DNA of 64,000 nucleotides from Acidobacteriota bacterium (GTDB lineage Bacteria; Acidobacteriota; Terriglobia; Acidiferrales; UBA7541): positions 150,005 to 214,004 of the forward strand of contig QHYH01000079.1 in the NCBI GenBank assembly GCA_003223215.1. The letters run 5' to 3'. The position numbers were made by a program, and so were the translations under genes. The notes under the pieces are model-generated. The model was given only the letters and a program-made list of their open reading frames with translations, was not told the origin of the DNA and made no database searches. How positions within the stretch are numbered: the first letter of the stretch is position 1; every line of letters starts with the position of its first letter. Positions 24,491 to 33,133 of the stretch are shown here, piece by piece.

Positions 24491-27400
24491 CTAGTAGTAC
24501 AGTTTCAAGGCGAACTGGATCTGGCGCGCGTCGTAGGGTGCGTCGCGTGTAGAGCCGATTTCGCCAAAGTGCGTCGTATTGAAATTTGTGGATCCGGAGA
24601 TGGCGACAACACCGTTGCCGCCGAAGCCGGGAGCGTTGAAGTTGGGGTGATTGAGTATATTAAAGATCTCTGTCCGGAACTGGAAGTGGACACGCTCGTT
24701 GACCGGAAGGTCCTTGAATACAGAAAAATCCAGCCTGTGGAATCCCGGTCCGGGAACCTGGGCCGGACCACCGCCCAGCGCAGAGATCCCACAGTTGACC
24801 AGCGCGGCCCCCACTGTTGCCTGTGTACACTTCGGCGGCTGAGTGAAAGCGCCGGGGTTTCCAAACCAGCTCAGCTTTCCGTTCGCGTCCGTGTGCAGGC
24901 CTAGGTCCAAGGGTTGACCGGGCACAAGGAGGTCATAGCAGCCTGTTCCAGTGGTGGTACCGTTGGGACAACCAAGAGTAATTGGCTGGCCACCTTGAAG
25001 AGTAGTGATCCATTGCAAGCTCCAGCCACCGACAAGCCTGTCCGTTGCACCGGTAGCGCTGGACATGTACTTCCTGCCTTTGCCGAAGGGGAGCTGATAC
25101 CCACCACTGAAGTGGAAGACGTTGCGGATATCGAACGAAGCAAGGCCGTAATCGTGCTGAATCCCTACACCCGGAACGGCCGGTGCGCGGTAGCCCCGCA
25201 GGCTTCCGCCGTTTAGCAAATCGCCGGCGTCCGAGAGCGTCTTAGAGAAAGTGTAAGTGACCAGGAAGTTCAGGCCACCCACGAATTGCTTTTCGACCTT
25301 GGTCTGGAGGCCATGGTAAGCACTGCTGCCCTCGGTTGCCGCGTAGCTCGCGCCTCGGCTAAAATCCGGAAGCGGTAAGAATTGTGACGTTTTTTCGCCT
25401 GCTGGCAAGCTGGCAGGCAAGATTTGGCTGACGTTGTTGGAACCCGGAAACGCCTCCAAATGCCGCGCCAGCGACGTCACGTAAGCAGCTTGAACGGACA
25501 TCGAGTGCGTCAGTTGATACTGCAGGGTGAGGTTGCCGCTCATAGAGTAAGGAGTCTGGTAGTTGAATTGGATTCCACGTAACGACAACCCGGATGCGAG
25601 GACCTGAAGTGGACTGAGCGGGTTGCATGAAAAGCCGGACTCAAAGGTCGGAGTGTTCCCGGTAGCGGCAGTAGCAGGACAGCCCACATAGTTGGTGGGG
25701 ATTTGCGAGGGAATTGTGGCTGTTCCGCTACTGCTGTCTCCATAAGAGAAATTGAATTGGAAGGGATAGTTCTCGCCGATGTTTGGCGAAAACCCGCGGT
25801 TTTCAAAGCCGTTGTAGAAGATGCCAAACCCGCCACGGGCAACGAGTTTGGGGCTAACTTGATACGCGAAGCCGACTCGCGGCGCAAAATTCGTCTTCTG
25901 CGAGTTGCCGAGTCCTCCACCATAAGCATTCGTAGCGACGCACTTAATGCCGTCTTGAGCCAGCAGCGGGAGGAAACCTCCCGGGCCGCTCGAGAGATGA
26001 GACGAGTCGCATGCGTTTGTGCCTCCTGGCATCAGGTAAGTAGGACCGTTGAGCGGACCGCCTGAGGGAATGAAATTGGCTTGGTTGTTGTGGTGTTCGT
26101 ACACTAGTCCAAAGAAATCCCAACGCAGACCGAGGTTGACGGTCAACTTGCGAGTAAGCTTGAAGTCGTCGTTACCGTAAACACCATAATAGTTTTTGCC
26201 GTTGTCCGTAAGGGAGATGTTCGAGAGGTAGATCTGGTTTGGGCCTCCGAGGAAACCAACTGTACCGCCATTGGCAGCGGCAGCCGGGATCAGCAGGAAA
26301 TTCGCGATGCCGGTGTTTCCATTGGCATTGTTGGGGATGTCCGTGTAATTGCCGTTGTAATCGAATTCACCTCGTGACCAGGGAGGTTGCAGGGTCGAAA
26401 ACTTGACGTGCTGATATTCGATCCCCATCTTGAAAGTATGCTTGCTGTAGATCTTGGTGACGTCGTCGGTGAGTTGGATTGTTGAGGTGACTTCGTCCGA
26501 AGGCAAGAATGCATTGCTGCCCAGGGTTTGCAAACCGTTGATCCCAAAAGCTGGAAGTCCGCCATTCAGTGCCTGCTGAGAAACGCCCAGAATTCCGTAG
26601 TTTCCCGGGATGTTGGTTAGATTATTGGCCTCCGGCGAATAGCGTGAAGTGTGGAGGTAATTCAGCCCGGCGCGGGCTACGTTCACCAAGGTGGGCGAAA
26701 ATGTATGCGTATAGCCAAGGGCACTCTGCTGGGCATTCGCCGTTTGCGTACCTTGTTGGAAACCACCACCGTCGGCGATACCGCCAAAAATGCTGGGAAT
26801 GAGCTGGGGGTCGTCCACAAAACTGAAGCGGTAAAACAGTGTGTCCTTCTGGCTGAAATTGATGTCCAACCGGGAATCAAACGCGTTGCGATGCTCATTG
26901 AGCTTGGGGGAATTGGCGAAATTGCTCGAAATCCCAGTACCGGTCGGCAGGGGATAGAGCTTCAAGAGCTCGATGGCATTTGGGTCCAATCGCCCGGCAG
27001 GGAGATGGTTCGTAACGCAAGCGCCCACTGTAAAGTCCGTGGTTCCGGGGCCACAGCTGCTGAATGGGTCGCGAACGAACCCGCTGGACACCGCAGTTAA
27101 TCCGGATACGGAGTCAACCGCATTCGCCGTGACCTGTCGGGTGGTTGTTGGATCGAAGACGGTGCCAATAAACACCGTCCGACCAAGAGGGTCTTTTTCC
27201 GTCTTGGTCTGAAGCCGGTCCGACAAGTCTGTGAAGTCAGAGTTTCGTTCCGCCACAGTGGGAACAGAGCCAGTGAGCACCGTTCCTTGAATTCTTCTGA
27301 ATCCTTCGTAGTCGCCGAAGAAGAACACTTTGTTTCGACCGTCAAACAGATGCGGTATTACGACGGGCCCGCCTGCGGAAACACCAAACTGATTTTGGCG

Positions 27401-28279
27401 CAATTCGCCCTTCTTGATGCCGCCTGCATTTTCAAAGAAGTCCGCCGCGTCTAGTTTGTCATTGCGGAAAAACTCCCAAACGGCGCCATGTAGCTCATTG
27501 GTGCCCGATTTGATTGTGGCGTTCAGGACTGCGGCGCCAGAGCGGCCAAACTCCGCGCTAAAGCCAGTGGTTTGAACCTTGAATTCTTCAATGGCGTCAA
27601 CGGGAGGCAAAACGACGAAGTTCGTGCCATTCAGGAAGTCCACCGTGTCCGAATTGTTGTCAATGCCATCGAGCAAATAGTTGTTCTGGGCGGGCCGATT
27701 GCCATTGGCGGCGAAGGCGCCGCTGGCAGCGTTGCCGCGCGTGTCGGCCTGGGGAGTGTTCACACCAGCAGCGAGCTGGGCCAGGAAAGTGAAATTCCGT
27801 CCATTGAGCGGAAGATCATTAACACTACGTGAGTCTACGACTTGGCCGACAGATCCGCTTTGAGTTTCAAGTACAGGAGGGGCCGCAGATACTTCCACCG
27901 TCTGGGTCACCGCGCCGGGCTTGAGCTCGAAGTTGATCACTACGTCCGAGCCCACATTTACCGGGATATTCGTCTGCGTGGTGGTCTGGAACCCCTGGAA
28001 GGATGCCGTGACCTTGTAACTCCCGATTTTGAGCGGCGTGAACTTGTAACTTCCATCCGGTCCTGTATTCGTCGAGAGGGCCGCACTGGTCCCTTCATTG
28101 GTCAGCGTCACTTTAGCGCCGTTGATCGACGCCCCCGAAGCGTCCGTCACGGTCCCTAGGATAGTGCCGGTGTCCACTTGAGCATAGAGAGGCGTCGCGC
28201 TCAAGAACAGAACTAACAGCACGCCTGTTATTGTCAAGGATGCTCGCAGGAACCCGGATGAGATGGCCTTACGATTCAT
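24491..28279 (-). CDS. TonB-dependent receptor with carboxypeptidase-regulatory-like N-terminus (Oar-like)
   Basis: A 1262-residue outer-membrane receptor. A signal peptide ends near residue 34 (TPLYAQ). A carboxypeptidase-regulatory-like beta-sandwich follows (about 37-120, ILGTVTDASGASINGAKVTL), then the plug domain (VNDLPLNGRNFTFLAQLAAG, LLDGIDNNSDTVDFLNGTNF) and a long beta-barrel ending KLYY. This is the acidobacterial Oar-like type, thought to import large substrates with TonB energy. The ATG at 28279 was chosen because GGGGAGGA lies 6 bases upstream. A LacI-type operator sits about 40 bases upstream, so the gene is probably repressed in the absence of a sugar. It is much longer than classical 700-800-residue receptors but normal for this subgroup. 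Confidence 0.9.
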   Translation of the reverse strand: MNRKAISSGFLRASLTITGVLLVLFLSATPLYAQVDTGTILGTVTDASGASINGAKVTLTNEGTSAALSTNTGPDGSYKFTPLKIGSYKVTASFQGFQTTTQTNIPVNVGSDVVINFELKPGAVTQTVEVSAAPPVLETQSGSVGQVVDSRSVNDLPLNGRNFTFLAQLAAGVNTPQADTRGNAASGAFAANGNRPAQNNYLLDGIDNNSDTVDFLNGTNFVVLPPVDAIEEFKVQTTGFSAEFGRSGAAVLNATIKSGTNELHGAVWEFFRNDKLDAADFFENAGGIKKGELRQNQFGVSAGGPVVIPHLFDGRNKVFFFGDYEGFRRIQGTVLTGSVPTVAERNSDFTDLSDRLQTKTEKDPLGRTVFIGTVFDPTTTRQVTANAVDSVSGLTAVSSGFVRDPFSSCGPGTTDFTVGACVTNHLPAGRLDPNAIELLKLYPLPTGTGISSNFANSPKLNEHRNAFDSRLDINFSQKDTLFYRFSFVDDPQLIPSIFGGIADGGGFQQGTQTANAQQSALGYTHTFSPTLVNVARAGLNYLHTSRYSPEANNLTNIPGNYGILGVSQQALNGGLPAFGINGLQTLGSNAFLPSDEVTSTIQLTDDVTKIYSKHTFKMGIEYQHVKFSTLQPPWSRGEFDYNGNYTDIPNNANGNTGIANFLLIPAAAANGGTVGFLGGPNQIYLSNISLTDNGKNYYGVYGNDDFKLTRKLTVNLGLRWDFFGLVYEHHNNQANFIPSGGPLNGPTYLMPGGTNACDSSHLSSGPGGFLPLLAQDGIKCVATNAYGGGLGNSQKTNFAPRVGFAYQVSPKLVARGGFGIFYNGFENRGFSPNIGENYPFQFNFSYGDSSSGTATIPSQIPTNYVGCPATAATGNTPTFESGFSCNPLSPLQVLASGLSLRGIQFNYQTPYSMSGNLTLQYQLTHSMSVQAAYVTSLARHLEAFPGSNNVSQILPASLPAGEKTSQFLPLPDFSRGASYAATEGSSAYHGLQTKVEKQFVGGLNFLVTYTFSKTLSDAGDLLNGGSLRGYRAPAVPGVGIQHDYGLASFDIRNVFHFSGGYQLPFGKGRKYMSSATGATDRLVGGWSLQWITTLQGGQPITLGCPNGTTTGTGCYDLLVPGQPLDLGLHTDANGKLSWFGNPGAFTQPPKCTQATVGAALVNCGISALGGGPAQVPGPGFHRLDFSVFKDLPVNERVHFQFRTEIFNILNHPNFNAPGFGGNGVVAISGSTNFNTTHFGEIGSTRDAPYDARQIQFALKLYY

Positions 28280-28319
28280 GACCGTCCTCCCCGCTTTGCA
28301 CCATTGCGCAGCTAACTCT

Positions 28320-28333
28320 TGCAAGCGCTTTCA
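28320..28333. promoter_or_regulatory. LacI/GalR-type operator
   Basis: TGCAAGCGCTTTCA fits the LacI-family consensus TGNAANCGNTTNCA at every fixed position, with a perfectly palindromic 8-base core AAGCGCTT. It lies 41 bases upstream of the TonB receptor start, where a bound repressor would block its transcription, and between that gene and the divergent broken lacI-type gene. Autoregulation and receptor control by the LacI protein is the simplest reading. Confidence 0.75.
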
Positions 28334-28476
28334 CTCCATGCTAACTACTCGACTGTTACAGGGAAGCGAAAACACATTCCCTAGTCTTCCTCGAACGGTT
28401 TCTAACGTATATTTTTCTTGAGACCCTTGAGCGCCGCTGTGGATGTATAACACGATACCAATCGGGCCCCAAACCA

Positions 28477-28490
28477 CTTAAACGCTTAAC
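28477..28490. promoter_or_regulatory. Possible second, weaker LacI-type operator
   Basis: CTTAAACGCTTAAC keeps the AANCGNTT core and extends to the near-palindrome TTAAACGCTTAA, but lacks the outer TG/CA pairs. It is 144 bases from the better site, a distance that would allow looping. It could be chance. Confidence 0.35.
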
Positions 28491-28524
28491 CTAGTTTGCC
28501 ATCAGTTACACCGTTCATTGCATC

Positions 28525-28552
28525 TTGTCAAGCAATTTTTCCCATCTATACT
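28525..28552 (+). promoter_or_regulatory. Sigma-70-like promoter for the lacI-type remnant
   Basis: TTGTCA and TATACT are separated by 16 bases and lie 72 bases upstream of the ATG at 28625, in the right orientation for the LacI-type gene. The match is good but predicted only by eye. Confidence 0.45.
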
Positions 28553-28624
28553 TCCCCGGCAGTGGGCGTGCCTCGAACGCTGAAGACAAGCCGGAATCGC
28601 CGGTGAGCGGCTGAGTAATCCAAC

Positions 28625-29166
28625 ATGGGCCTAACGATTCGTGATGTCGAGAAGGCAGCCGGCGTTTCCACTGCAACCGTTTCCAACGTCTTGAACAAGA
28701 CGGGCAGAGTGGGGCGGCGCACGCACCTGCTGGTGCTCTCGACGGTAAAGCGCTTTGGGGGTAGTTCCCTAATGTTCACGCGCGCCACCTCGCCTCGCGC
28801 GATAGTCGGACGCTCGGCATCATCGTGTCTGACATCGAAAACCCCTTCTTTCCTGAAGTGATTAAGAGTTTCGACGTCCGCGCCCGCCAGCTCGGGTATG
28901 ACGCAGTTCTCAGCGATACGAACTATGGTCCGCACCGGACCCGCGAGGCCGCCGAGAGAATGATGGAGCACGACGTCCGTGGCGTTGCTGTGATGACCTC
29001 CGAAATCCGCTTGAAGTTAATCCGGGAACTTGCCCGCAGAAGAATCGCCGTGACGTTTCTCGATCTCGCTCCCGTTCGGAGTTACGTGAGCAACTTGAAA
29101 ATCGATTATTTCTCTGGAATCGAGCAGATCCGCAGGGGAGGGAATATCAGATTCCCGCCGAGCTAA
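28625..29166 (+). pseudogene. LacI-family regulator, frameshifted and truncated
   Basis: The first 50 codons encode an intact LacI helix-turn-helix (LTIRDVEKAAGVSTATVSNV). Near 28760-28775 the frame changes: NVHARHLASRDSRTLGIIVS, then DIENPFFPEVIKSFDVRARQ, read on in another frame to a stop at 29166. Even allowing for the frameshift, the ligand domain stops after about 110 residues (FSGIEQIRRGG), whereas the family needs about 340 in total. The gene is therefore probably inactive, although a truncated DNA-binding piece (28625-28861) could still be made. It is divergent from the TonB receptor gene and would have been its regulator. Confidence 0.82.
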
Positions 29167-29281
29167 TTTGGGGAGATTCCTCAGGTCCTGCTCCGTCTGA
29201 ATGATGCCTTGAGGTTTGGAACGACCTCACGCCGGTGCTAGCATGAAAAAAGTTCGGGTATCTTAGCTTGGACACATAGGA

Positions 29282-32200
29282 ATGGCGCGTCGCAAAGGCA
29301 ACAATCAAGCTTTTTCACGTCGCACCTTCTTGCAAGGCGTGCGGTGGGCGCCCATCCTCTTTCTTCCCGCTCCTATCCGTGAGTTTCCCTTACCGTCAAT
29401 ACGCCCCGAGAGTTCCGGAGAGGGGATCGCCAATCTTCCTTTCGTTGATTTTCGCTTGACGCCGCACTATCCGGTGAAGTCTCCATTGGATGATGTTTTG
29501 GGCCGAGTTGCACCGGGCTCGGACGAGTACATCACGGAAAAGTACGCTTTTGAAATCATGCAGCTCCTGGGTGAATGGAGCCAAGCCCTTAAGTTCTCAC
29601 CGCCGGCTCTAGCAGTTTTGGCGAAGTTCCTGGACGCATCGATTAAAGCCACTTCGCTGACATCGGTACAGGAAAAGATTGTGCGCTCGGGGAACGGCTT
29701 AGATGTCTTTCGAAGGGAGTTTTCAACCGAAGTGATGACTAACCGCGAGCGCTTTCTTCAGGACATGAAGAACTACCTGGCGCCGATGTCGCGGGTGGAG
29801 GTGGCTGAATTCGAAGTCGTCGAGATCAAGGAAAGTTCAGGATCATCGATGACCGTGCAGATTGACATTCGGTATGACTTTGTCGGAACACGAAAGGACA
29901 ATGGGCGCGAGGAGCGTATCGGACATTGGAAGACCAAGTGGACACGCGGTGAATCCAGCGCATGGCGAGCCATTCTGTGGGCGGCGACCGAAGAAACGCT
30001 GAGCCGCGCGCGCGAGCCAGTTTTCATTGACATTACTTCTCACGCTATGGGCCAAACGGAATCGTACAGAAACCAGATGCTTCACGGAGTTGATTATTGG
30101 CGCACAGTTCTGGACGGTGCATGCGGGATCGACGTTTATGGGAACAACGGTTTGGCCACAGGGGATTTCGACGGCGACGGAATGGATGATCTATATATTT
30201 GCCAACCTGCGGGACTTCCCAACCGGCTCTATCGCAATCGCGGCGATGGGACGTTCGACGACGTGACAGAGAAGGCAGGAGTGGGGGTGTTGGACAGCAC
30301 GGCTTGCGCTCTTTTCGCGGATTTCGAGAACAAAGGGCTCCAGGACCTTTTGGTGGTTTGCGGCAGCGGGCCGCTACTATTCTTGAACCAAGGAAACGGA
30401 AGCTACTCACTCAAGCGCGATGCCTTCCAGTTTGTGCAGCCTCCGCAGGGGACGTTCACGCATGCCGCCATTGCGGACTACGATGGCGACGGACGGCTCG
30501 ACATTTATTTTTGCCTCTACAGCTATTATGTGGGACTTGACCAATATCATTATCCCGCGCCTTATTTTGACGCGCGGAACGGCCCGCCGAACTTTCTGCT
30601 TCACAACGAAGGGAATGGCACTTTTCTGGACCGGACAGAAGCCGCAGGGCTGAACGTGGATAACGACCGCTACAGCTTTGCGTGCGCCTGGGGCGACTAC
30701 AACAATGATGGCATTCCGGACCTCTATGTGGCCAACGATTTCGGGCGAAGCAACCTTTATCGCAACAAGGGGGATGGACAGTTTACCGTCGTCTCTGCTG
30801 AAGCGGGCGTTGACGGCGTGGGGGCGGGAATGAGCGCCACTTGGTTCGATTTCAACAACGATGGGAAGCAAGACATTTACGTTGCGGATATGTGGTCCGC
30901 CGCTGGCATTCGAGTTTCAGGACAAGGGCGGTTTCATGAAAACGAACCGGAAAACATCCGTGCGCTTTACCGTCAGCACGCGCGAGGTAATTCGTTATAT
31001 TGCAATGAGGGAAATGGAAAATTTCAGAATGTAAGCAGTCAAGCCGGAGTTGGGATGGGCCGGTGGGCCTGGTGCTCAGACGCTTGGGACTTCGACCATG
31101 ATGGTTATTCGGACCTCTACATCGTGAATGGTTATATTTCAGGTCCTGAGAATTCGGTACGCAACAAGAGTGATCTTTCGAGTTTCTTCTGGCGGCAGTT
31201 GGTGGCGAAATCGCCCCAGAGCCAAACTCCGTCGTTGCGCTACGAGCAGGGATGGAACGCTATCAATGAACTGATTCGGTCGGATTACTCCTGGAGCGGG
31301 CAGGAGAGGAATGTTTTCTACGTGAACGATCACGACGGCACGTTTTCAGAAGTCTCAGGCGCAGTGGAACTGGATTTTCTTGAAGATGGCAGGGCGTTTG
31401 CACTCGCTGACTTGGACCAGGACGGGCGATTGGAAGTGGTCCTGAAAAACCGAAACGCGCCGCAGCTGCGGATCTTGCGCAACTCCATGAAGGACCTAGG
31501 TCAATCGATCGCCTTCAGGTTACGCGGGCAAAAGAGCAATCGCGATGCGATTGGAGCTGCGGTAACGGTGGAAGCCGAAGCACATCGACAGACGAAATCT
31601 CTTCAGGCGGGTTCGGGATTTTTGTCGCAGCACAGCAAAGAGCTTTTCTTTGGCGTTGGAAAGGTCCAGGGAACTGTACGGGCCTCGATTCGTTGGCCCA
31701 GTGGTTTGACGCAGGCTTTCGAGCATTTGCCTGTTAACCATCGAATCGAAATTCAGGAAGGCTCCGATAAATTCCTGGCCAAGCCCTTTGCGGCTTCACC
31801 AGCTTCTTATGCGCGAGCGGGCGAACCTGAGAAGCCAGAACTTCTGCCTTCGTTGGTGGAAACATGGCTCATCGAGCCGCTGAGCGCGCCGGAGTTTTCC
31901 TTGCCCGACCTCGGCAGCGAAAAGCAGGATCTGCGGTCGTTCCGAGGCGGCGCGTTGCTTCTGAACTTTTGGGCAACAGCTTCGCCGCCCTGCCGTGAAC
32001 AGTTGCGGCTCTTTCAGAAATACCAGTCAATTCTCGCCGCGAATGGCCTTCGAATTCTCGGCATCAACGTCGATGACGCGAACGTTGGGCAAGCGTCGCG
32101 ATCACTCGCCGCCCAAGAAGCACTTAGCTTTCGCAACGAGCTTGCCACTCAGCAAGTGGCTGGCATCTACAACATCATTTACCGCTATCTGTTCGACCGC

Positions 32201-33133
32201 CGCCGGGATCTGCCTATCCCGGCCTCTCTTTTGCTCGATAAGGACGGCATGATTGTTAAGGTTTATCAGGGGCCAGTGCATCCCGAACGGCTGATGGAAG
32301 ACTTGAGATCGTTGCCAAGCACCCAAGCTGAGCGCATCGTAAAGGCGCTTCCTTTTGGTGGAGTGCTCTACCAGGGTGCGTTTCAGCGCAACGATTTCAC
32401 CTACGGTGTTGCGATGTTCCAGCGCGGGTACCTGGAGCAGGCAGCGTCATCCTTCAAGCAGGTCATTGCGGCCAAGCCTGAAGACCCTGAAGCCTACTAC
32501 AATTTGGGAACGCTGTATCTCCGAAGAAACTCCCTCCAGGACGCACGGCACTACCTCGAGCAGACAGTAAAGCTGCGTCCGAACCATCCGGAAGCGTGGA
32601 ACAATCTGGGAATGGTGGCCGCGCAGGAAGGCCGGACGGACGAGGCGATCCGCAACTTCAAACAGTCTTTAGTTCTCAGGCCAACCTATGCCATTGCGCT
32701 TGCAAACCTCGGAAATATTTATCGCCGGCAGGGCGACTTCGAGGAGGGGGAGAAACTTCTGAACCGCGCGCTGGAAATTACACCGGATGATCCGGAGATC
32801 AACTATAGCCTTGGAATGCTCTACGCGCAGCAAAACCAGCTCGAACAGGCCGCGCGCTATCTGGAGAAAGCAGTGAGCTTGCGGCCGGATTATCCCGACG
32901 CGTTGAATAACCTAGGCGTCCTCTTTGTTCGGGAACGGCGCAACGCGGACGCGGAAGAGAGATTCAAGACATGCATACGCGTTGCCCCGAACTTTGACCA
33001 GGCCTATCTCAATCTGGCCCGCCTCTACGTGATTTTGGAGGAAAAGCAGAAAGCCAAAGATGTTTTGCTGGCGCTGCTCCAACAACAACCGCAGCACAGG
33101 GTGGCTCGGCAAGAACTGGAAATGCTAAAGTGA
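29282..33133 (+). CDS. FG-GAP/ASPIC-UnbV protein fused to a redoxin-like domain and TPRs
   Basis: A 1283-residue, probably TAT-exported protein (FSRRTFLQGVRW at residues 11-22). Residues about 45-240 are unrecognised. A seven-bladed-propeller-type FG-GAP region follows (about 290-720) with calcium-type loops such as DFDGDGMDDLYI, DYDGDGRLDIYF and DFDHDGYSDLYI. An ASPIC/UnbV segment lies at about 740-825 and a TlpA/ResA-like thioredoxin fold at about 860-1010. At least six TPRs run to the end. In the redoxin, the usual WCPPC is ASPPC, so only one of the two catalytic cysteines is present. The stop overlaps the start of the next TPR gene (GTGA). Substrate unknown; adhesion or polymer binding is plausible for FG-GAP proteins. 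Confidence 0.82.
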   Translation: MARRKGNNQAFSRRTFLQGVRWAPILFLPAPIREFPLPSIRPESSGEGIANLPFVDFRLTPHYPVKSPLDDVLGRVAPGSDEYITEKYAFEIMQLLGEWSQALKFSPPALAVLAKFLDASIKATSLTSVQEKIVRSGNGLDVFRREFSTEVMTNRERFLQDMKNYLAPMSRVEVAEFEVVEIKESSGSSMTVQIDIRYDFVGTRKDNGREERIGHWKTKWTRGESSAWRAILWAATEETLSRAREPVFIDITSHAMGQTESYRNQMLHGVDYWRTVLDGACGIDVYGNNGLATGDFDGDGMDDLYICQPAGLPNRLYRNRGDGTFDDVTEKAGVGVLDSTACALFADFENKGLQDLLVVCGSGPLLFLNQGNGSYSLKRDAFQFVQPPQGTFTHAAIADYDGDGRLDIYFCLYSYYVGLDQYHYPAPYFDARNGPPNFLLHNEGNGTFLDRTEAAGLNVDNDRYSFACAWGDYNNDGIPDLYVANDFGRSNLYRNKGDGQFTVVSAEAGVDGVGAGMSATWFDFNNDGKQDIYVADMWSAAGIRVSGQGRFHENEPENIRALYRQHARGNSLYCNEGNGKFQNVSSQAGVGMGRWAWCSDAWDFDHDGYSDLYIVNGYISGPENSVRNKSDLSSFFWRQLVAKSPQSQTPSLRYEQGWNAINELIRSDYSWSGQERNVFYVNDHDGTFSEVSGAVELDFLEDGRAFALADLDQDGRLEVVLKNRNAPQLRILRNSMKDLGQSIAFRLRGQKSNRDAIGAAVTVEAEAHRQTKSLQAGSGFLSQHSKELFFGVGKVQGTVRASIRWPSGLTQAFEHLPVNHRIEIQEGSDKFLAKPFAASPASYARAGEPEKPELLPSLVETWLIEPLSAPEFSLPDLGSEKQDLRSFRGGALLLNFWATASPPCREQLRLFQKYQSILAANGLRILGINVDDANVGQASRSLAAQEALSFRNELATQQVAGIYNIIYRYLFDRRRDLPIPASLLLDKDGMIVKVYQGPVHPERLMEDLRSLPSTQAERIVKALPFGGVLYQGAFQRNDFTYGVAMFQRGYLEQAASSFKQVIAAKPEDPEAYYNLGTLYLRRNSLQDARHYLEQTVKLRPNHPEAWNNLGMVAAQEGRTDEAIRNFKQSLVLRPTYAIALANLGNIYRRQGDFEEGEKLLNRALEITPDDPEINYSLGMLYAQQNQLEQAARYLEKAVSLRPDYPDALNNLGVLFVRERRNADAEERFKTCIRVAPNFDQAYLNLARLYVILEEKQKAKDVLLALLQQQPQHRVARQELEMLK

